In this document: positions 9,166 through 19,289 of the stretch, one piece after another
Position numbering within the stretch: position 1 is the first letter of the stretch
Layout: each line of letters begins with the position of its first letter
From: Paraburkholderia silvatlantica
Lineage (GTDB): Bacteria; Pseudomonadota; Gammaproteobacteria; Burkholderiales; Burkholderiaceae
Length of the DNA: 64,000 bases
Reading direction: 5' to 3'
NCBI RefSeq assembly: GCF_003096715.1
Contig: NZ_QEOL01000004.1
Coordinates: 124,001 to 188,000, forward strand
The notes under the pieces: model-generated
What the model saw: only the letters and a program-made list of their open reading frames with translations
The model's database searches: none
Told to the model about the DNA's origin: nothing
Position numbers and translations under genes: made by a program

Positions 9166-9210
9166 GCGGATTCATTTGAATCTGTAACCTCTTAATTTTT
9201 TGGAGCTTTT

Positions 9211-9636
9211 ATGGCGATCGAACGCACCCTGTCGATTATCAAGCCGGACGCAGTGGCAAAGAACGTGATCGGCCAGATCTACAGCCGCTTCGAAAACGCT
9301 GGTCTGAAGATCATTGCCGCCCGTATGGTCCACCTCTCGCGCGCCGACGCAGAGAAGTTCTATGCTGTTCACGCAGCGCGCCCGTTCTTCAAGGACCTCG
9401 TGGACTTCATGGTCTCGGGCCCGGTGATGATTCAAGTGCTGGAAGGCGAGAACGCCATCCTGAAGAACCGCGATCTGATGGGTGCAACGGACCCGAAGAA
9501 GGCCGACAAGGGCACGATCCGCGCCGACTTCGCCGACAGCATCGACGCGAACGCCGTGCACGGCTCGGACGCCGCTGAAACGGCTGCCGTGGAAATTGCG
9601 TTCTTCTTCCCGCAAGTTAACGTCTACTCGCGCTAA
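9211..9636 (+). CDS. ndk: Nucleoside diphosphate kinase
   Basis: 141 residues, the usual bacterial length. It moves the gamma phosphate from ATP to other nucleoside diphosphates through a phosphohistidine, H117 in the motif NAVHGSD. The N-terminus [15 protein letters not shown] is typical. GGAG five bases before the ATG sets the start. It is followed by rlmN on the same strand after about 150 non-coding bases. Confidence 0.98.
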   Translation: MAIERTLSIIKPDAVAKNVIGQIYSRFENAGLKIIAARMVHLSRADAEKFYAVHAARPFFKDLVDFMVSGPVMIQVLEGENAILKNRDLMGATDPKKADKGTIRADFADSIDANAVHGSDAAETAAVEIAFFFPQVNVYSR

Positions 9637-9783
9637 GCAAGGCGCGGGCAGACTGCAGTAGTAGCATAGGGTCGCGAACGGCGATGACGCTTACCGTCCA
9701 GTTCCCGGTGCCGCGCAAGTGCGCAGGCAGCCGGGCAACGCGGGCGGTGGGCGCGCTCTCGCACTGAAATGGCAGGATTCGAC

Positions 9784-10959
9784 ATGACGAGCAGTTCCAC
9801 CGTCAACCTTCTCGATCTCGACGCCCAAGGGCTCGTCGCCTATTGCGAGAGCCTGGGCGAGAAGCCGTTTCGCGCCAAACAGCTTCAGCGCTGGATCCAT
9901 CAGTACAACGCCGCCGACTTCGACGGTATGACGGATCTCGCCAAATCGCTGCGCGAGAAGCTCAAAGGGCGCGCCACCATCGGCATGCCCGGCATCATCA
10001 GCGACAATGTTTCCTCCGACGGCACGCGCAAGTGGCTCGTGGACGTCGGCAACGGCAACGCGGTCGAAACCGTGTTCATCCCCGAAGACAACCGCGGCAC
10101 GCTGTGCGTGTCCTCGCAGGCGGGATGCGCGGTCAATTGCCGGTTTTGCTCCACCGGCAAGCAAGGTTTTTCACGCAATCTCACCACCGCCGAGATCATC
10201 GGCCAGCTGCGCATGGCGGAATTCGCCCTGCGCGCTTCGCTTTTGGGCGACGCAGCTGAAAATCGCGGCGGCCGTGCGACCGGCGGTGACGGCAAGGGCG
10301 AGCGCGTCGTCACGAATGTCGTGATGATGGGTATGGGCGAGCCGCTTCTGAACTACGACGCGGTCGTTCCCGCCATGCGCCTGATGCTCGACGACAACGC
10401 CTATGGCCTGTCGCGCCGGCGCGTCACGCTGTCCACGTCGGGCGTCGTGCCGATGATGGATCGCCTCGGGGCCGAGCTGCCCGTGGCGCTCGCCGTCTCC
10501 CTGCATGCGCCGAACGACGCGCTGCGCGACGAACTCGTGCCGCTCAACCGCAAGTACCCGCTGCGCGAGTTGATGGCCGCGTGCCAGCGCTACCTGGAAG
10601 TCGCGCCGCGCGACTTCATCACGTTTGAGTACTGCATGCTCGACGGCGTCAACGACACCGAAAAGCACGCGCGGGAATTGCTCGCGGTGACGCGCGACGT
10701 CCCGTGCAAGTTCAATCTGATCCCGTTCAATCCGTTCCCCGAGTCGGGCTTGCTGCGCTCGAAATCGGACCAGATCAAGCGCTTCGCGCAGATTCTGATG
10801 GATGCGGGCGTCGTCACGACCGTGCGCAAGACGCGCGGCGACGACATCGACGCGGCATGCGGGCAGCTCGCCGGCGAAGTGAAGGACCGCACGCGCCTCG
10901 CTGAGCGCATGGGCCGGGCCGCGGGCAAGGTCATCGAAGTACGGCCGGTTCAGCACTGA
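9784..10959 (+). CDS. rlmN: 23S rRNA (A2503-C2) / tRNA (A37-C2) methyltransferase RlmN
   Basis: 391 residues from the start chosen here. Radical-SAM enzyme: the cluster cysteines are C115, C119 and C122 (CAVNCRFC), and the methyl-carrying cysteine is C359 in [19 protein letters not shown] and the C-terminal RKTRG block are RlmN signatures. It methylates A2503 in the ribosomal peptidyl-transferase centre and A37 in some tRNAs. An in-frame ATG also exists at 9769; 9784 is preferred because AGGA lies six bases upstream and the length to the conserved VNLLDLD fits relatives. Confidence 0.95.
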   Translation: MTSSSTVNLLDLDAQGLVAYCESLGEKPFRAKQLQRWIHQYNAADFDGMTDLAKSLREKLKGRATIGMPGIISDNVSSDGTRKWLVDVGNGNAVETVFIPEDNRGTLCVSSQAGCAVNCRFCSTGKQGFSRNLTTAEIIGQLRMAEFALRASLLGDAAENRGGRATGGDGKGERVVTNVVMMGMGEPLLNYDAVVPAMRLMLDDNAYGLSRRRVTLSTSGVVPMMDRLGAELPVALAVSLHAPNDALRDELVPLNRKYPLRELMAACQRYLEVAPRDFITFEYCMLDGVNDTEKHARELLAVTRDVPCKFNLIPFNPFPESGLLRSKSDQIKRFAQILMDAGVVTTVRKTRGDDIDAACGQLAGEVKDRTRLAERMGRAAGKVIEVRPVQH

Positions 10960-11172
10960 GCCGGCATCAGGAGGGTCCACGGCGGCGCGCGGGGGAAACG
11001 CGCCACCCTGGGCGGTAGCAAAAGAAACGTTGCAGAAGCGATCGGCAGCGGTCAAAGGTCTCACAATGTGGCCGCGCATTTTGTTATAAACGGTCTGCGA
11101 ATCGGGTTGAGGCGGGGCGGGACGCGCCTGACCGGTTCCAGTATTGAAAAGAATCGACGCAAGGACTTTGGG

Positions 11173-12351
11173 ATGAGCGAGCCGCAGCACCCTTTCGGGA
11201 CAGACGGAACTGACAGCAACGCAGGTCGTTCGGCGCCGGGCGCCACACCTTCGCCGGTGCAGGCAGTGCCCGACACGCTGGCCGCGGCCGGTGCGCGTCT
11301 TGCGCAACTGCGCGAGGCCAAGGGTTGGGCGATCGAAGACGTCTCGGCGCGCCTGAAGGTGTCGGTGTCGAAGCTGCGCGAACTCGAAGCGGGCGATATC
11401 AGCCATCTGCCGGACACGACGTTCGCGCTTGGCGTGGTGCGCGCCTACGCGAAGCTGCTGGGTACGGATTCCGCGCCGTTCACGCAGGCGTTGCGCCGCG
11501 AGCGCGGCATTGCGCAGCCCGATCTGTCGATGCCGGCTTCGGCCGGCTCGGATCTGCCGCGCGGCCGCGTATCGCTGTCGCTCGGCGGCAGCGGCGCGCG
11601 GGCGCCGCGCCGCCGCGCGTCGTGGTTGTGGGGTGTGGCCATCATCGTGGTCGCGGTGCTTGCGCTTTCCATGTGGCACACGAACAGCGGCGAGTCGTCG
11701 GCCTGGTTTGCGCGCCTGAAGGCGATGGCCAACGGTGCGAGCGTGCAGACGGGCGCGTCGTCGCCGACGGTGACGCAGGGCGTTGCAACCGGCAGCACCG
11801 ATGCATCGGCTGTGCAGGGCGCCGGCCAGTCCGCTGCGCCGCAGGCCGGTGACGCAAACGAGGCGGGCGAGAACGCCAACGCGGCTCCCGATCAAGGCGC
11901 CGCGGCGAGCGCGCAGCAAGCTGCGCAACCGTCGCAACCCGTGCCTCAGGCGACGCAACCGGCGCCCCAGGCCGCGAAGCCCGCTGCTGCAAGCGCGGCG
12001 CCGGCGGCAGCCGTCGCCAACGCGGCAAGCGCTGCGCGCGCCCAGGCGGCGAGCGCGCCGGCCGCAGCGGCAGCCCAGGCTGCGGTTGCCGACAACGGCG
12101 CGGACACCTCGACGTTCGCGATCCGCGTGACGCAGGACACCTGGGTCAGTGTGCGCCAGAAGGACGGCAAGGAAGTGTTCTCGGGGCTGATCCACGGCAG
12201 CGACGCGCGTGAGATCACCGGCACCGAGCCGCTCAAGGTCACCGTGGGCAACAAGGCCGGCATCGAGTCGATGACCATCGACGGCCAGCCCGTCGACACG
12301 GCGAAGTACGCGTCGGCGCGTGGCAATGTCGCGCGCTTCGTGCTGCCCTGA
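11173..12351 (+). CDS. rodZ: RodZ-like cytoskeletal/cell-shape protein
   Basis: 392 residues. An N-terminal helix-turn-helix domain (about 35-105), a basic stretch and one membrane helix at 151-168, an Ala/Gln/Pro-rich periplasmic linker (about 190-310), then a C-terminal DUF4115-type beta domain with WVSVRQKDGKEVFSG. This is the RodZ plan: the HTH binds MreB and the tail faces the periplasm, linking the cytoskeleton to wall synthesis. The order rlmN-rodZ-ispG-hisS is conserved in proteobacteria. The ATG at 11173 follows GGG poorly spaced for a ribosome site; it is chosen from domain layout. Confidence 0.88.
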   Translation: MSEPQHPFGTDGTDSNAGRSAPGATPSPVQAVPDTLAAAGARLAQLREAKGWAIEDVSARLKVSVSKLRELEAGDISHLPDTTFALGVVRAYAKLLGTDSAPFTQALRRERGIAQPDLSMPASAGSDLPRGRVSLSLGGSGARAPRRRASWLWGVAIIVVAVLALSMWHTNSGESSAWFARLKAMANGASVQTGASSPTVTQGVATGSTDASAVQGAGQSAAPQAGDANEAGENANAAPDQGAAASAQQAAQPSQPVPQATQPAPQAAKPAAASAAPAAAVANAASAARAQAASAPAAAAAQAAVADNGADTSTFAIRVTQDTWVSVRQKDGKEVFSGLIHGSDAREITGTEPLKVTVGNKAGIESMTIDGQPVDTAKYASARGNVARFVLP

Positions 12352-12365
12352 TCAAGACATGGCAT

Positions 12366-12409
12366 GCGTCGCGGCCAGGCAAGTCTCGTTGCCGGCCGCG
12401 ACGCTTTTT
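12366..12409 (+). terminator. Strong intrinsic terminator between rodZ and ispG
   Basis: An 11-bp perfect stem GCGTCGCGGCC (12366-12376) with GGCCGCGACGC (12394-12404), continued inside by GGCAA/TTGCC, is followed by TTTTT. By structure this should stop most transcription inside an otherwise conserved gene block, so ispG likely has its own promoter. Confidence 0.85.
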
Positions 12410-12463
12410 CAATTCACGCAGTGCCGCCGCCGACCAGTCGGCGATAGTGTGCGTGAGGCGTAA

Positions 12464-13783
12464 ATGGGTTTTTCGATGCAAAGCGAAACGCAATCCTCGA
12501 CCAGCAACAGTCAGATCTGCTCGAACGAGCCGGTTCTCGGCGGCCACGCGCCGCGCCGCAAGTCGCACGCCGTGCATGTGCGCTGGGGTGGCCAGCTGGT
12601 GACGATCGGCGGCGACGCGCCGGTGCGCGTGCAGTCGATGACCAACACCGACACCGCGGATCCCATCGGCACCGCGATCCAGATCAAGGAACTCGCGCAG
12701 GCGGGTTCGGAACTCGTGCGCATCACGGTCAACACGCCGGAAGCCGCGGCGGCTGTGCCGCATATCCGCGAGCAGCTCGACCGCATGGGCGTGACGGTGC
12801 CGCTCGTCGGCGACTTCCACTACAACGGCCACCTGCTGCTGCGCGACTATCCCGCCTGTGCCGAGTCGCTGTCGAAGTACCGCATCAACCCGGGCAACGT
12901 GGGCCAGGGCGCGAAGCGCGACACGCAGTACGCGCAGATGATCGAAGCGGCCATCAAGTACGACAAGCCGGTGCGCATCGGCGTGAACTGGGGCAGTCTC
13001 GACCAGGACCTGCTCGCGCGCATGATGGACGAGAACGGTGCGCGCAAGGAGCCGTGGGAAGCGCAAAGCGTGATGTACGAAGCGCTCATTCAGTCGGCCA
13101 TCGGCTCGGCGGAACGCGCAGTCGAGCTCGGCCTCGGCCGCGACAAGATCGTCCTCTCGTGCAAGGTGAGCGGCGTGCAGGACCTGATCGCCGTCTACCA
13201 GGAACTCGCGAAGCGCTGCGATTTCGCGCTGCACCTGGGCCTCACGGAAGCGGGCATGGGCTCGAAGGGCATCGTCGCTTCGACGGCGGCGCTTTCCGTG
13301 CTGCTCCAGCAGGGCATCGGCGACACGATCCGCATCTCGCTCACGCCGGAACCGGGCGGGGCGCGTACGGGTGAAGTCGTGGTTGGCCAGGAAATCCTGC
13401 AGACCATGGGCCTGCGCTCGTTCACGCCGATGGTCATCGCTTGCCCCGGCTGCGGGCGCACGACCAGCACGCTGTTCCAGGAACTGGCTTCGCAGATCCA
13501 GGGCTATCTGCGTGCGCAGATGCCGATCTGGCGCGACGAGTATCCTGGCGTCGAGACGATGAACGTCGCCGTGATGGGCTGCATCGTGAACGGGCCGGGC
13601 GAGTCGAAGCACGCGAACATCGGCATCAGCCTGCCGGGCTCGGGGGAGAACCCCGCGGCGCCGGTCTTCATCGATGGCGAGAAGGTGAAGACGCTGCGCG
13701 GCGAGCGCATCGCCGAAGAATTCCAGCAGATCGTGAGCGACTACGTCGCGCGCAAGTACGGCAAGGCCGAAGCGACGAACTGA
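12464..13783 (+). CDS. ispG: 4-hydroxy-3-methylbut-2-enyl diphosphate synthase (IspG/GcpE)
   Basis: 439 residues. An iron-sulfur enzyme of the MEP route that makes HMBPP, precursor of all isoprenoids. Cluster cysteines are C327 and C330 (IACPGCGRT) and C373 (GCIVNGPGE). The TIM-barrel start [11 protein letters not shown] is near residue 55. The first 35 residues are a variable leader. The ATG at 12464 is preferred over 12476 because GAGG lies five bases before it. hisS follows after 63 bases. Confidence 0.96.
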   Translation: MGFSMQSETQSSTSNSQICSNEPVLGGHAPRRKSHAVHVRWGGQLVTIGGDAPVRVQSMTNTDTADPIGTAIQIKELAQAGSELVRITVNTPEAAAAVPHIREQLDRMGVTVPLVGDFHYNGHLLLRDYPACAESLSKYRINPGNVGQGAKRDTQYAQMIEAAIKYDKPVRIGVNWGSLDQDLLARMMDENGARKEPWEAQSVMYEALIQSAIGSAERAVELGLGRDKIVLSCKVSGVQDLIAVYQELAKRCDFALHLGLTEAGMGSKGIVASTAALSVLLQQGIGDTIRISLTPEPGGARTGEVVVGQEILQTMGLRSFTPMVIACPGCGRTTSTLFQELASQIQGYLRAQMPIWRDEYPGVETMNVAVMGCIVNGPGESKHANIGISLPGSGENPAAPVFIDGEKVKTLRGERIAEEFQQIVSDYVARKYGKAEATN

Positions 13784-13846
13784 GCAAGCCGGTCAATGGG
13801 CCTGTCGCTCGAAACGCACAACTGCATCAAGCCAATTCGCAACGCA

Positions 13847-15184
13847 ATGACTGAACAAAAACGCAAGCCCGAAAAGCTCTCGGGCGTGAAGGGCATGAAC
13901 GACATCCTGCCGCAGGAGGCAGGGCTGTGGGAATTCTTCGAAACCACGGTGAAGTCGATGCTTCGTTCGTACGGCTATCAAAATATCCGCACGCCGATCG
14001 TCGAGCATACGCAACTGTTCACGCGCGGCATCGGCGAAGTGACCGACATCGTCGAGAAGGAGATGTACAGCTTCACCGACGCGCTCAACGGCGAGAACCT
14101 CACGCTGCGCCCGGAAGGCACGGCGGCTGCCGTGCGCGCGTCGATCGAGCACAACATGCTGTACGACGGTCCGAAGCGCCTTTGGTACATCGGCCCGATG
14201 TTCCGCCACGAGCGTCCGCAGCGCGGCCGCTATCGCCAGTTCCATCAGGTGGGCGTCGAGGCGCTCGGTTTCGCCGGCCCCGATGCCGACGCTGAAATCA
14301 TCCTGATGTGCCAACGCCTCTGGGACGATCTCGGCCTCACCGGCATCAAGCTCGAGATCAACTCGCTCGGCGTGGCCGAAGAGCGCGCGGCGCATCGCGT
14401 CGAACTCATCAAGTATCTCGAGCAGCACGTCGATCTGCTCGACGAAGACGGCAAGCGCCGCCTCTACACGAACCCGCTGCGCGTGCTCGACACGAAGAAT
14501 CCCGCGCTGCAGGAAATCGCGGACAAGGCGCCGAAGCTCATCGATTTCCTCGGCGAGGGCTCGCGCGCGCACTTCGAAGGGCTGCAGCGCATTCTCAAGT
14601 CGAACAACATTCCGTTCAAGATCAATCCGCGTCTCGTGCGCGGTCTCGATTACTACAATCTGACCGTGTTCGAATGGGTGACCGACAAGCTCGGCGCGCA
14701 GGGCACCGTCGCGGCGGGCGGCCGTTACGATCCGCTGATCGAGCAGCTGGGCGGCAAGCCGACGGCAGCGTGCGGCTGGGCCATGGGCATCGAGCGCATT
14801 CTCGAACTGCTCAAGGAAGAGGACCTCGTGCCGGAAGAAGAGGGTTGCGATGTCTACGTTGTCCACCAGGGCGAAGCCGCGCGCGAGAAGGCGTTCATCG
14901 TGGCGGAGCGTCTGCGCGACACGGGCCTCGACGTGATTTTGCATTGCAGTGCCGACGGTCAGAGCGCGAGCTTCAAGTCGCAGATGAAGCGCGCGGACGC
15001 GAGCGGTGCGGCTTTTGCCGTGGTGCTCGGCGAGGACGAAGTGGCGAAGGGCGAGGCCGGTGTGAAGGCGCTGCGCGGCACGGCCGCAGAGGCCCGCAGC
15101 GAGCAACAAACGGTAGCGCTTGAGGACTTGACCGAATATCTGATCAATGCGATGGTTGCATCCGCCGAAGATGGCGACGACTAA
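13847..15184 (+). CDS. hisS: Histidyl-tRNA synthetase
   Basis: 445 residues, standard class II HisRS. Motif 1 (GMNDILPQE and the following helix), motif 2 ([16 protein letters not shown]) and motif 3 ([13 protein letters not shown]) are in order, with the histidine-specific stretch [15 protein letters not shown] before motif 3. The C-terminal anticodon-binding domain follows. Start at 13847: [13 protein letters not shown] aligns with relatives; an ATG at 13796 would add 17 unlikely residues. A paralogous non-charging HisZ lies at 23336. Confidence 0.97.
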   Translation: MTEQKRKPEKLSGVKGMNDILPQEAGLWEFFETTVKSMLRSYGYQNIRTPIVEHTQLFTRGIGEVTDIVEKEMYSFTDALNGENLTLRPEGTAAAVRASIEHNMLYDGPKRLWYIGPMFRHERPQRGRYRQFHQVGVEALGFAGPDADAEIILMCQRLWDDLGLTGIKLEINSLGVAEERAAHRVELIKYLEQHVDLLDEDGKRRLYTNPLRVLDTKNPALQEIADKAPKLIDFLGEGSRAHFEGLQRILKSNNIPFKINPRLVRGLDYYNLTVFEWVTDKLGAQGTVAAGGRYDPLIEQLGGKPTAACGWAMGIERILELLKEEDLVPEEEGCDVYVVHQGEAAREKAFIVAERLRDTGLDVILHCSADGQSASFKSQMKRADASGAAFAVVLGEDEVAKGEAGVKALRGTAAEARSEQQTVALEDLTEYLINAMVASAEDGDD

Positions 15185-15263
15185 TGGGGCCGTTCCAATG
15201 CGGCCGCCCAGTTCGCTGAGCATTCGAAAACAGGCTTCAGAATAAACGAGGAATCGCTACGCG

Positions 15264-15893
15264 ATGAGTTACCACGACGAACAGGAATCGATCGAGAGCT
15301 TCAAGGCATGGTGGGCGCAGTGGGGTAACGCCACTACGTGGGTCGTGCTGATCGTTCTGCTCGCGCTCGCAGCGTGGAACGGCTGGAACTTCTGGCAGCG
15401 CCGCCAGGCGGCCGAAGCCGCCGTACTGTACGACCAGGTGCAGCAGGCCGCGAACGGCAGCGACAAGGCCATGCTCACGCGCGTGGCATCCGACATGGAA
15501 GATCGCTTCGGCGGCACGGCGTACGCGCAGATGACGGCGCTCGGCGTGGCCAAGGCGCTTTATATGGCGGGCGACACCGCGGGCGCGAAGGCGCAGCTGC
15601 AATGGGCCGCCGACCACGCGAAGGACGACGAATTCCGCCAGATCGCCAAGCTGCGTCTCGCATCGCTTCTGCTCGACGAAAAGGCCTACGATCAGGGCCT
15701 CGCGCTGATTCCGCAACCCGATTCGGGTCCGTTCAAGGGCATCGTGGCCGACGGCCGTGGCGATCTGCTGGCTGCGGCCGGCAAGCGCGACGACGCGCGC
15801 GCGGCCTACAAACTGGCCCTCGACAGCCTGCCGAAGAGCGACGCTTCCGAGCGCCAGCTGATCCAGTTCAAGCTGGACGCGCTCGGCGGCTAA
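15264..15893 (+). CDS. yfgM: YfgM-type tetratricopeptide membrane protein
   Basis: 209 residues. A short acidic cytoplasmic N-terminus, one membrane helix at about 23-44, then periplasmic TPR-like helices. YfgM in E. coli associates with SecYEG and PpiD as an ancillary chaperone of the translocon. The position between hisS and bamB is the conserved one for yfgM. GAGGA 11 bases before the ATG could serve as ribosome site. Confidence 0.9.
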   Translation: MSYHDEQESIESFKAWWAQWGNATTWVVLIVLLALAAWNGWNFWQRRQAAEAAVLYDQVQQAANGSDKAMLTRVASDMEDRFGGTAYAQMTALGVAKALYMAGDTAGAKAQLQWAADHAKDDEFRQIAKLRLASLLLDEKAYDQGLALIPQPDSGPFKGIVADGRGDLLAAAGKRDDARAAYKLALDSLPKSDASERQLIQFKLDALGG

Positions 15894-15989
15894 GCGGCCG
15901 GCCGGATTGCGAAGCGCGTCCGGCGTGCGTCACGTACGTACGGCATTGCGAAATCACTCATACCAACTTCATTCATGCGTCGTTCACCG

Positions 15990-17135
15990 ATGAATCTGCT
16001 GAAACGAACCGTTGTGCCCGTCGCGCTCGCGATGACCGTCCTGGCTCTCGCAGCCTGCTCATCGACGAAAGACGTGCGCCGCGTGCCGGTGCCGCTGACC
16101 GAATTCAAGCCGGCGCTGGACGTCCAGCAGGTGTGGAAGTCGAGTGTCGGCAAGGCCGGCCGTTATCTGTTCTCGCCGGTCGCCGTGGGCGACGCCGTCT
16201 ACGCGGCGGGCGAGAACGGCTCGGTCGCGAAGATCGATGCCGCGTCGGGCAAGGACATCTGGCGCACCAAGCTCAAGGACGACATCTCGGCGGGCGTGGG
16301 CAGCGACGGCAATCTGACGGCCGTCGGCGGCCTGAAGGGCGACGTCTACGTGCTCGACGCGAACGGCAAGCTCTCGTGGCAGGCCAAGGCGCCGGGCGAG
16401 ATCATCTCGCCGCCGCTTGTCGGCAACGGCCTCGTGATCGTGCGCACGATCGACGGCCAGATCGTCGCCTTCAACGGCCAGACGGGCGAGCAGAAGTGGA
16501 TCTACCGCAACCGCGCCGTGCCGCTGAACCTGCGCGTTTCGGCGGGCATGACGTTCGCGGGCGACCAGGCCGTGCTGGCCGGTTTCCCGGGCGGTTCGTT
16601 CGCGGCGATCAACCTGCAAAGCGGCGACGCCTTCTGGGAGACGCCGGTCTCGTACCCGAAGGGCGTGACCGAGGTCGAGCGCATCAACGACGTGAGCGGT
16701 CCGCCCACGCTGGTCGGAGCGACGACCTGCGCGGTCACGTTCCAGGGGCAGATTGGCTGCTTCGACGCCAATTCGGGTCGTCCGATGTGGCAAAAGCCGT
16801 TCTCGAGCACGAGTGGCATCGCGCAGGACGAAGCGACGGTGGTGGGCGGCGACGACTGGTCGGTCGTGAGGGCCTTCAGCGTGTCGACGGGCGAGCCGGC
16901 CTGGACGAACGAGAAACTCAAGAGCCGCGACGTGAGCGTGCCCGCCTTGCTGGGCCATGCGGTCGTGCTCGGCGACTTTCAGGGCTACGTGCATTTCCTC
17001 TCGCTCGACGACGGCAGCTTCGTCTCGCGCGTGAAGACCGACGGCAGCCCGATCACGGCGGCGCCGGTGCTCGCAGGCAACACGCTGGTCGTGCAGACGA
17101 AGGACGGCGACCTGTACGGTCTGCGTCCGCACTAA
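15990..17135 (+). CDS. bamB: Outer membrane assembly lipoprotein BamB
   Basis: 381 residues. The signal peptide MNLLKRTVVPVALAMTVL leads to the lipobox LAAC. The body is an eight-bladed beta-propeller of PQQ-like repeats, for example GDAVYAAGENGSVAKIDAASG and later DGQIVAFNGQTGEQKW. BamB binds BamA and helps deliver nascent barrels. The in-frame ATG at 15975 would add RRSP-type residues before the signal; 15990 gives a standard signal peptide. Neither start has a clear ribosome site. Co-cistronic with yfgM (96 bases upstream). Confidence 0.94.
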   Translation: MNLLKRTVVPVALAMTVLALAACSSTKDVRRVPVPLTEFKPALDVQQVWKSSVGKAGRYLFSPVAVGDAVYAAGENGSVAKIDAASGKDIWRTKLKDDISAGVGSDGNLTAVGGLKGDVYVLDANGKLSWQAKAPGEIISPPLVGNGLVIVRTIDGQIVAFNGQTGEQKWIYRNRAVPLNLRVSAGMTFAGDQAVLAGFPGGSFAAINLQSGDAFWETPVSYPKGVTEVERINDVSGPPTLVGATTCAVTFQGQIGCFDANSGRPMWQKPFSSTSGIAQDEATVVGGDDWSVVRAFSVSTGEPAWTNEKLKSRDVSVPALLGHAVVLGDFQGYVHFLSLDDGSFVSRVKTDGSPITAAPVLAGNTLVVQTKDGDLYGLRPH

Positions 17136-17491
17136 GCGTCGTCCGCGGCCGCGCCTCACGAGCGGCGCGCTGCTGGATGCAGGTGCATGAGGCGCTGGAG
17201 CCGGCAGGCTCCGATGTCTCGCCCGCTGGCCGGCTCGAGCCGGCCATGCGCATTTTGGGACGGCGGCGTGCGCGACCCCGCCGTTCACCCGCTGTTCACC
17301 CGCTTCACCGTTACCGCCACCCGGCGGTCGTGCGGCGTCCAGCCCCGCTCGCGCCGCGCTTTCGGCCCGGGGCCGCGGCCCGGCTCGTGAATTTCGTGAT
17401 AATTTGCAACTGATGCAGCCCCGCAGGCGCGAGGCTTGCCGCGCAGCGCGCCGGACTCTCCGGCGCTGCGCCTTACTGTAGAAAAGATCAG
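17136..17491 (+). other. Intergenic region between bamB and der
   Basis: 356 bases of very GC-rich sequence with no credible gene. An open frame on each strand has shadow-type composition. Near the end, GATAAT (17398-17403) could be a -10 for der but has no matching -35. Confidence 0.5.
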
Positions 17492-18826
17492 ATGAAACCC
17501 GTAATCGCCCTCGTCGGGCGCCCCAATGTGGGGAAATCCACGCTGTTCAACCGGCTCACGCGTTCGCGCGATGCGCTGGTGGCCGACCTGCCTGGCCTCA
17601 CGCGCGACCGTCACTACGGTGAAGGGCGCGTGGGTGATCGCCCGTATCTTGTAGTCGATACCGGCGGTTTCGAGCCGGTCGCCAAGGACGGCATTCTGCA
17701 CGAGATGGCGCGTCAGACGCGCCAGGCCGTGGAAGAGGCCGATATCGTCGTGTTCATCTGCGACGGCCGCAATGGCCTGGCTCCCCAGGACAAGCACATC
17801 GCCGACTACCTGCGCAAGACCGGCCGGCCGATCTTCCTCGTCGTCAACAAGGCCGAAGGCATGAAGTACAGCGCCGTGGCTGCCGACTTCTACGAACTCG
17901 GTCTTGGCGACCCGCGCGCGATTTCCGCGGCGCACGGCGACGGCGTGACGGAAATGATCAACGAGGCGCTCGACAAGGCGTACGCCGATCAGCCCGAGGA
18001 AAGCGAAGAGGACGCTGCGAAGCACGGCATCAAGATTGCGATCGTCGGCCGCCCGAACGTGGGCAAGTCGACGCTCGTCAACACGCTGATCGGCGAAGAC
18101 CGCGTGATCGCATTCGACATGCCGGGCACGACGCGCGATTCGATCTACGTGGATTTCGAGCGCAACGGCAAGAAGTACACGCTGATCGACACGGCGGGTC
18201 TGCGCCGCCGCGGCAAGGTGTTCGAAGCGATCGAGAAGTTCTCGGTGGTGAAGACGCTGCAGTCGATCGCCGACGCCAACGTGGTGATTCTGCTGCTCGA
18301 TGCGCAGCAGGAAATCTCGGACCAGGACGCGCATATCGCCGGCTTCGTGGTGGAACAGGGCCGCGCGCTCGTGGTGGGCGTGAACAAGTGGGACGGGATG
18401 GACGATCACGCGCGCGAGCGCACCAAGCACCACCTGCAGCGCAAGCTGAAGTTCCTCGACTTCGCGGAAATGCGCTTCATCTCGGCGACGGAGAAGTTCG
18501 GCATTGGCCCGCTGATGCGTTCGGTGGACGACGCCTACGCTGCCGCCATGGCGAAACTGCCCACGCCAAAGCTCACGCGCGCGCTCATCGAAGCGGTGGA
18601 GTTTCAGCAGCCGCGCCGCCGCGGTCCGGTGCGCCCCAAGCTGCGCTATGCGCACCAGGGGGGACAGAACCCGCCGATCATCGTCATTCACGGCAACGCA
18701 CTCGACGCCGTGACGGAAACCTACAAGCGCTACCTGGAGAACCGTTTCCGGGAAACTTTCTCGCTCACCGGCACTCCATTGCGCATAGAGTTTCGCTCCT
18801 CGACGAATCCCTATACGGAAAAATAA
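17492..18826 (+). CDS. der: Ribosome-assembly GTPase Der (EngA)
   Basis: 444 residues with two tandem GTPase domains, each opening with the P-loop GRPNVGKST (about residues 8 and 186), DTGG/DTAG switch motifs and NKAEG/NKWDG base-recognition motifs, followed by the KH-like C-terminal domain rich in Arg ([12 protein letters not shown]). It acts in late 50S subunit maturation. Neighbours bamB upstream and hfq downstream are the conserved beta-proteobacterial order. Confidence 0.97.
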   Translation: MKPVIALVGRPNVGKSTLFNRLTRSRDALVADLPGLTRDRHYGEGRVGDRPYLVVDTGGFEPVAKDGILHEMARQTRQAVEEADIVVFICDGRNGLAPQDKHIADYLRKTGRPIFLVVNKAEGMKYSAVAADFYELGLGDPRAISAAHGDGVTEMINEALDKAYADQPEESEEDAAKHGIKIAIVGRPNVGKSTLVNTLIGEDRVIAFDMPGTTRDSIYVDFERNGKKYTLIDTAGLRRRGKVFEAIEKFSVVKTLQSIADANVVILLLDAQQEISDQDAHIAGFVVEQGRALVVGVNKWDGMDDHARERTKHHLQRKLKFLDFAEMRFISATEKFGIGPLMRSVDDAYAAAMAKLPTPKLTRALIEAVEFQQPRRRGPVRPKLRYAHQGGQNPPIIVIHGNALDAVTETYKRYLENRFRETFSLTGTPLRIEFRSSTNPYTEK

Positions 18827-18931
18827 TCAGCTGTTGCTGAATAGCGTTCGCTACCCCGCAAAGCCCGCCTGGCCGAACCGCCAGTAACCGCGCGGGGGAA
18901 CGAGAATCGGCTATAGTGTAGCGATTGGTGG

Positions 18932-18961
18932 TTGATTTCTTTTTCTTCACCCCAATATAAG
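18932..18961 (+). promoter_or_regulatory. Candidate sigma70 promoter for hfq
   Basis: TTGATT (18932-18937) and TATAAG (18956-18961) are 18 bases apart. The start point would be near 18968, giving a leader of about 24 bases that includes the ribosome site CGGAG at 18981-18985. An upstream TATAGT at 18912-18917 lacks a -35. Confidence 0.5.
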
Positions 18962-18991
18962 TTAAACCTGCAAAAAAATACGGAGTTTGCT

Positions 18992-19228
18992 ATGAGCAAC
19001 AAAGGGCAATTGTTACAAGACCCGTTTCTGAACGCGCTGCGCAAGGAGCACGTGCCTGTTTCGATCTATCTGGTCAACGGCATCAAGCTTCAAGGGAACA
19101 TCGAATCGTTCGACCAGTACGTCGTGTTGCTCCGTAATACGGTTACGCAAATGGTTTACAAGCACGCCATCTCCACGGTGGTTCCCGCCCGTCCGGTGAA
19201 CTTCCACCCGGATACGGAAGCGTCCTGA
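18992..19228 (+). CDS. hfq: RNA chaperone Hfq
   Basis: 78 residues, the short form common in beta-proteobacteria with a C-tail of only about ten residues past the Sm fold. Sm1 includes [28 protein letters not shown]; Sm2 includes [12 protein letters not shown]. Hexameric Hfq pairs small RNAs with mRNAs. CGGAG six bases upstream fixes the start. hflX follows, as in E. coli, but with a stable hairpin between the two genes. Confidence 0.98.
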   Translation: MSNKGQLLQDPFLNALRKEHVPVSIYLVNGIKLQGNIESFDQYVVLLRNTVTQMVYKHAISTVVPARPVNFHPDTEAS

Positions 19229-19236
19229 CCCATGAC

Positions 19237-19289
19237 GCGGCCGGCCCGGGGCGCCTCGCAGGCTGCTCGGGTCCGGCCGCTTTCATTTT
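19237..19289 (+). terminator. GC-rich hairpin between hfq and hflX (possible attenuator)
   Basis: GCGGCCGG (19237-19244) pairs with CCGGCCGC (19273-19280), extended inside by CCCG/CGGG with a one-base bulge. The sequence after the stem is TTTCATTTTG, an interrupted U-tract. It ends only seven bases before the TTG start of hflX, so it could weaken transcription, translation or both. Confidence 0.6.

Larger units (their letters stand above)
8908..9210. other. Intergenic region between divergent Bax-inhibitor gene and ndk
   Basis: No gene is seen. It holds a candidate minus-strand promoter (8969-8997) and a plus-strand extended -10 (9157-9165). The stretch is less GC-rich than its surroundings, as expected for a divergent promoter region. 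Confidence 0.6.

Noticed and set aside
10171-12195. A 674-codon open frame on the minus strand across rlmN and rodZ
   Set aside because: It covers two clear plus-strand genes and a gap, is Arg-rich and has no domain pattern. Long antisense frames are expected at this GC content.
17157-17400. Small plus-strand frame between bamB and der
   Set aside because: Arg/Pro/Ser-rich with no start signal; looks like chance openness of GC-rich sequence.
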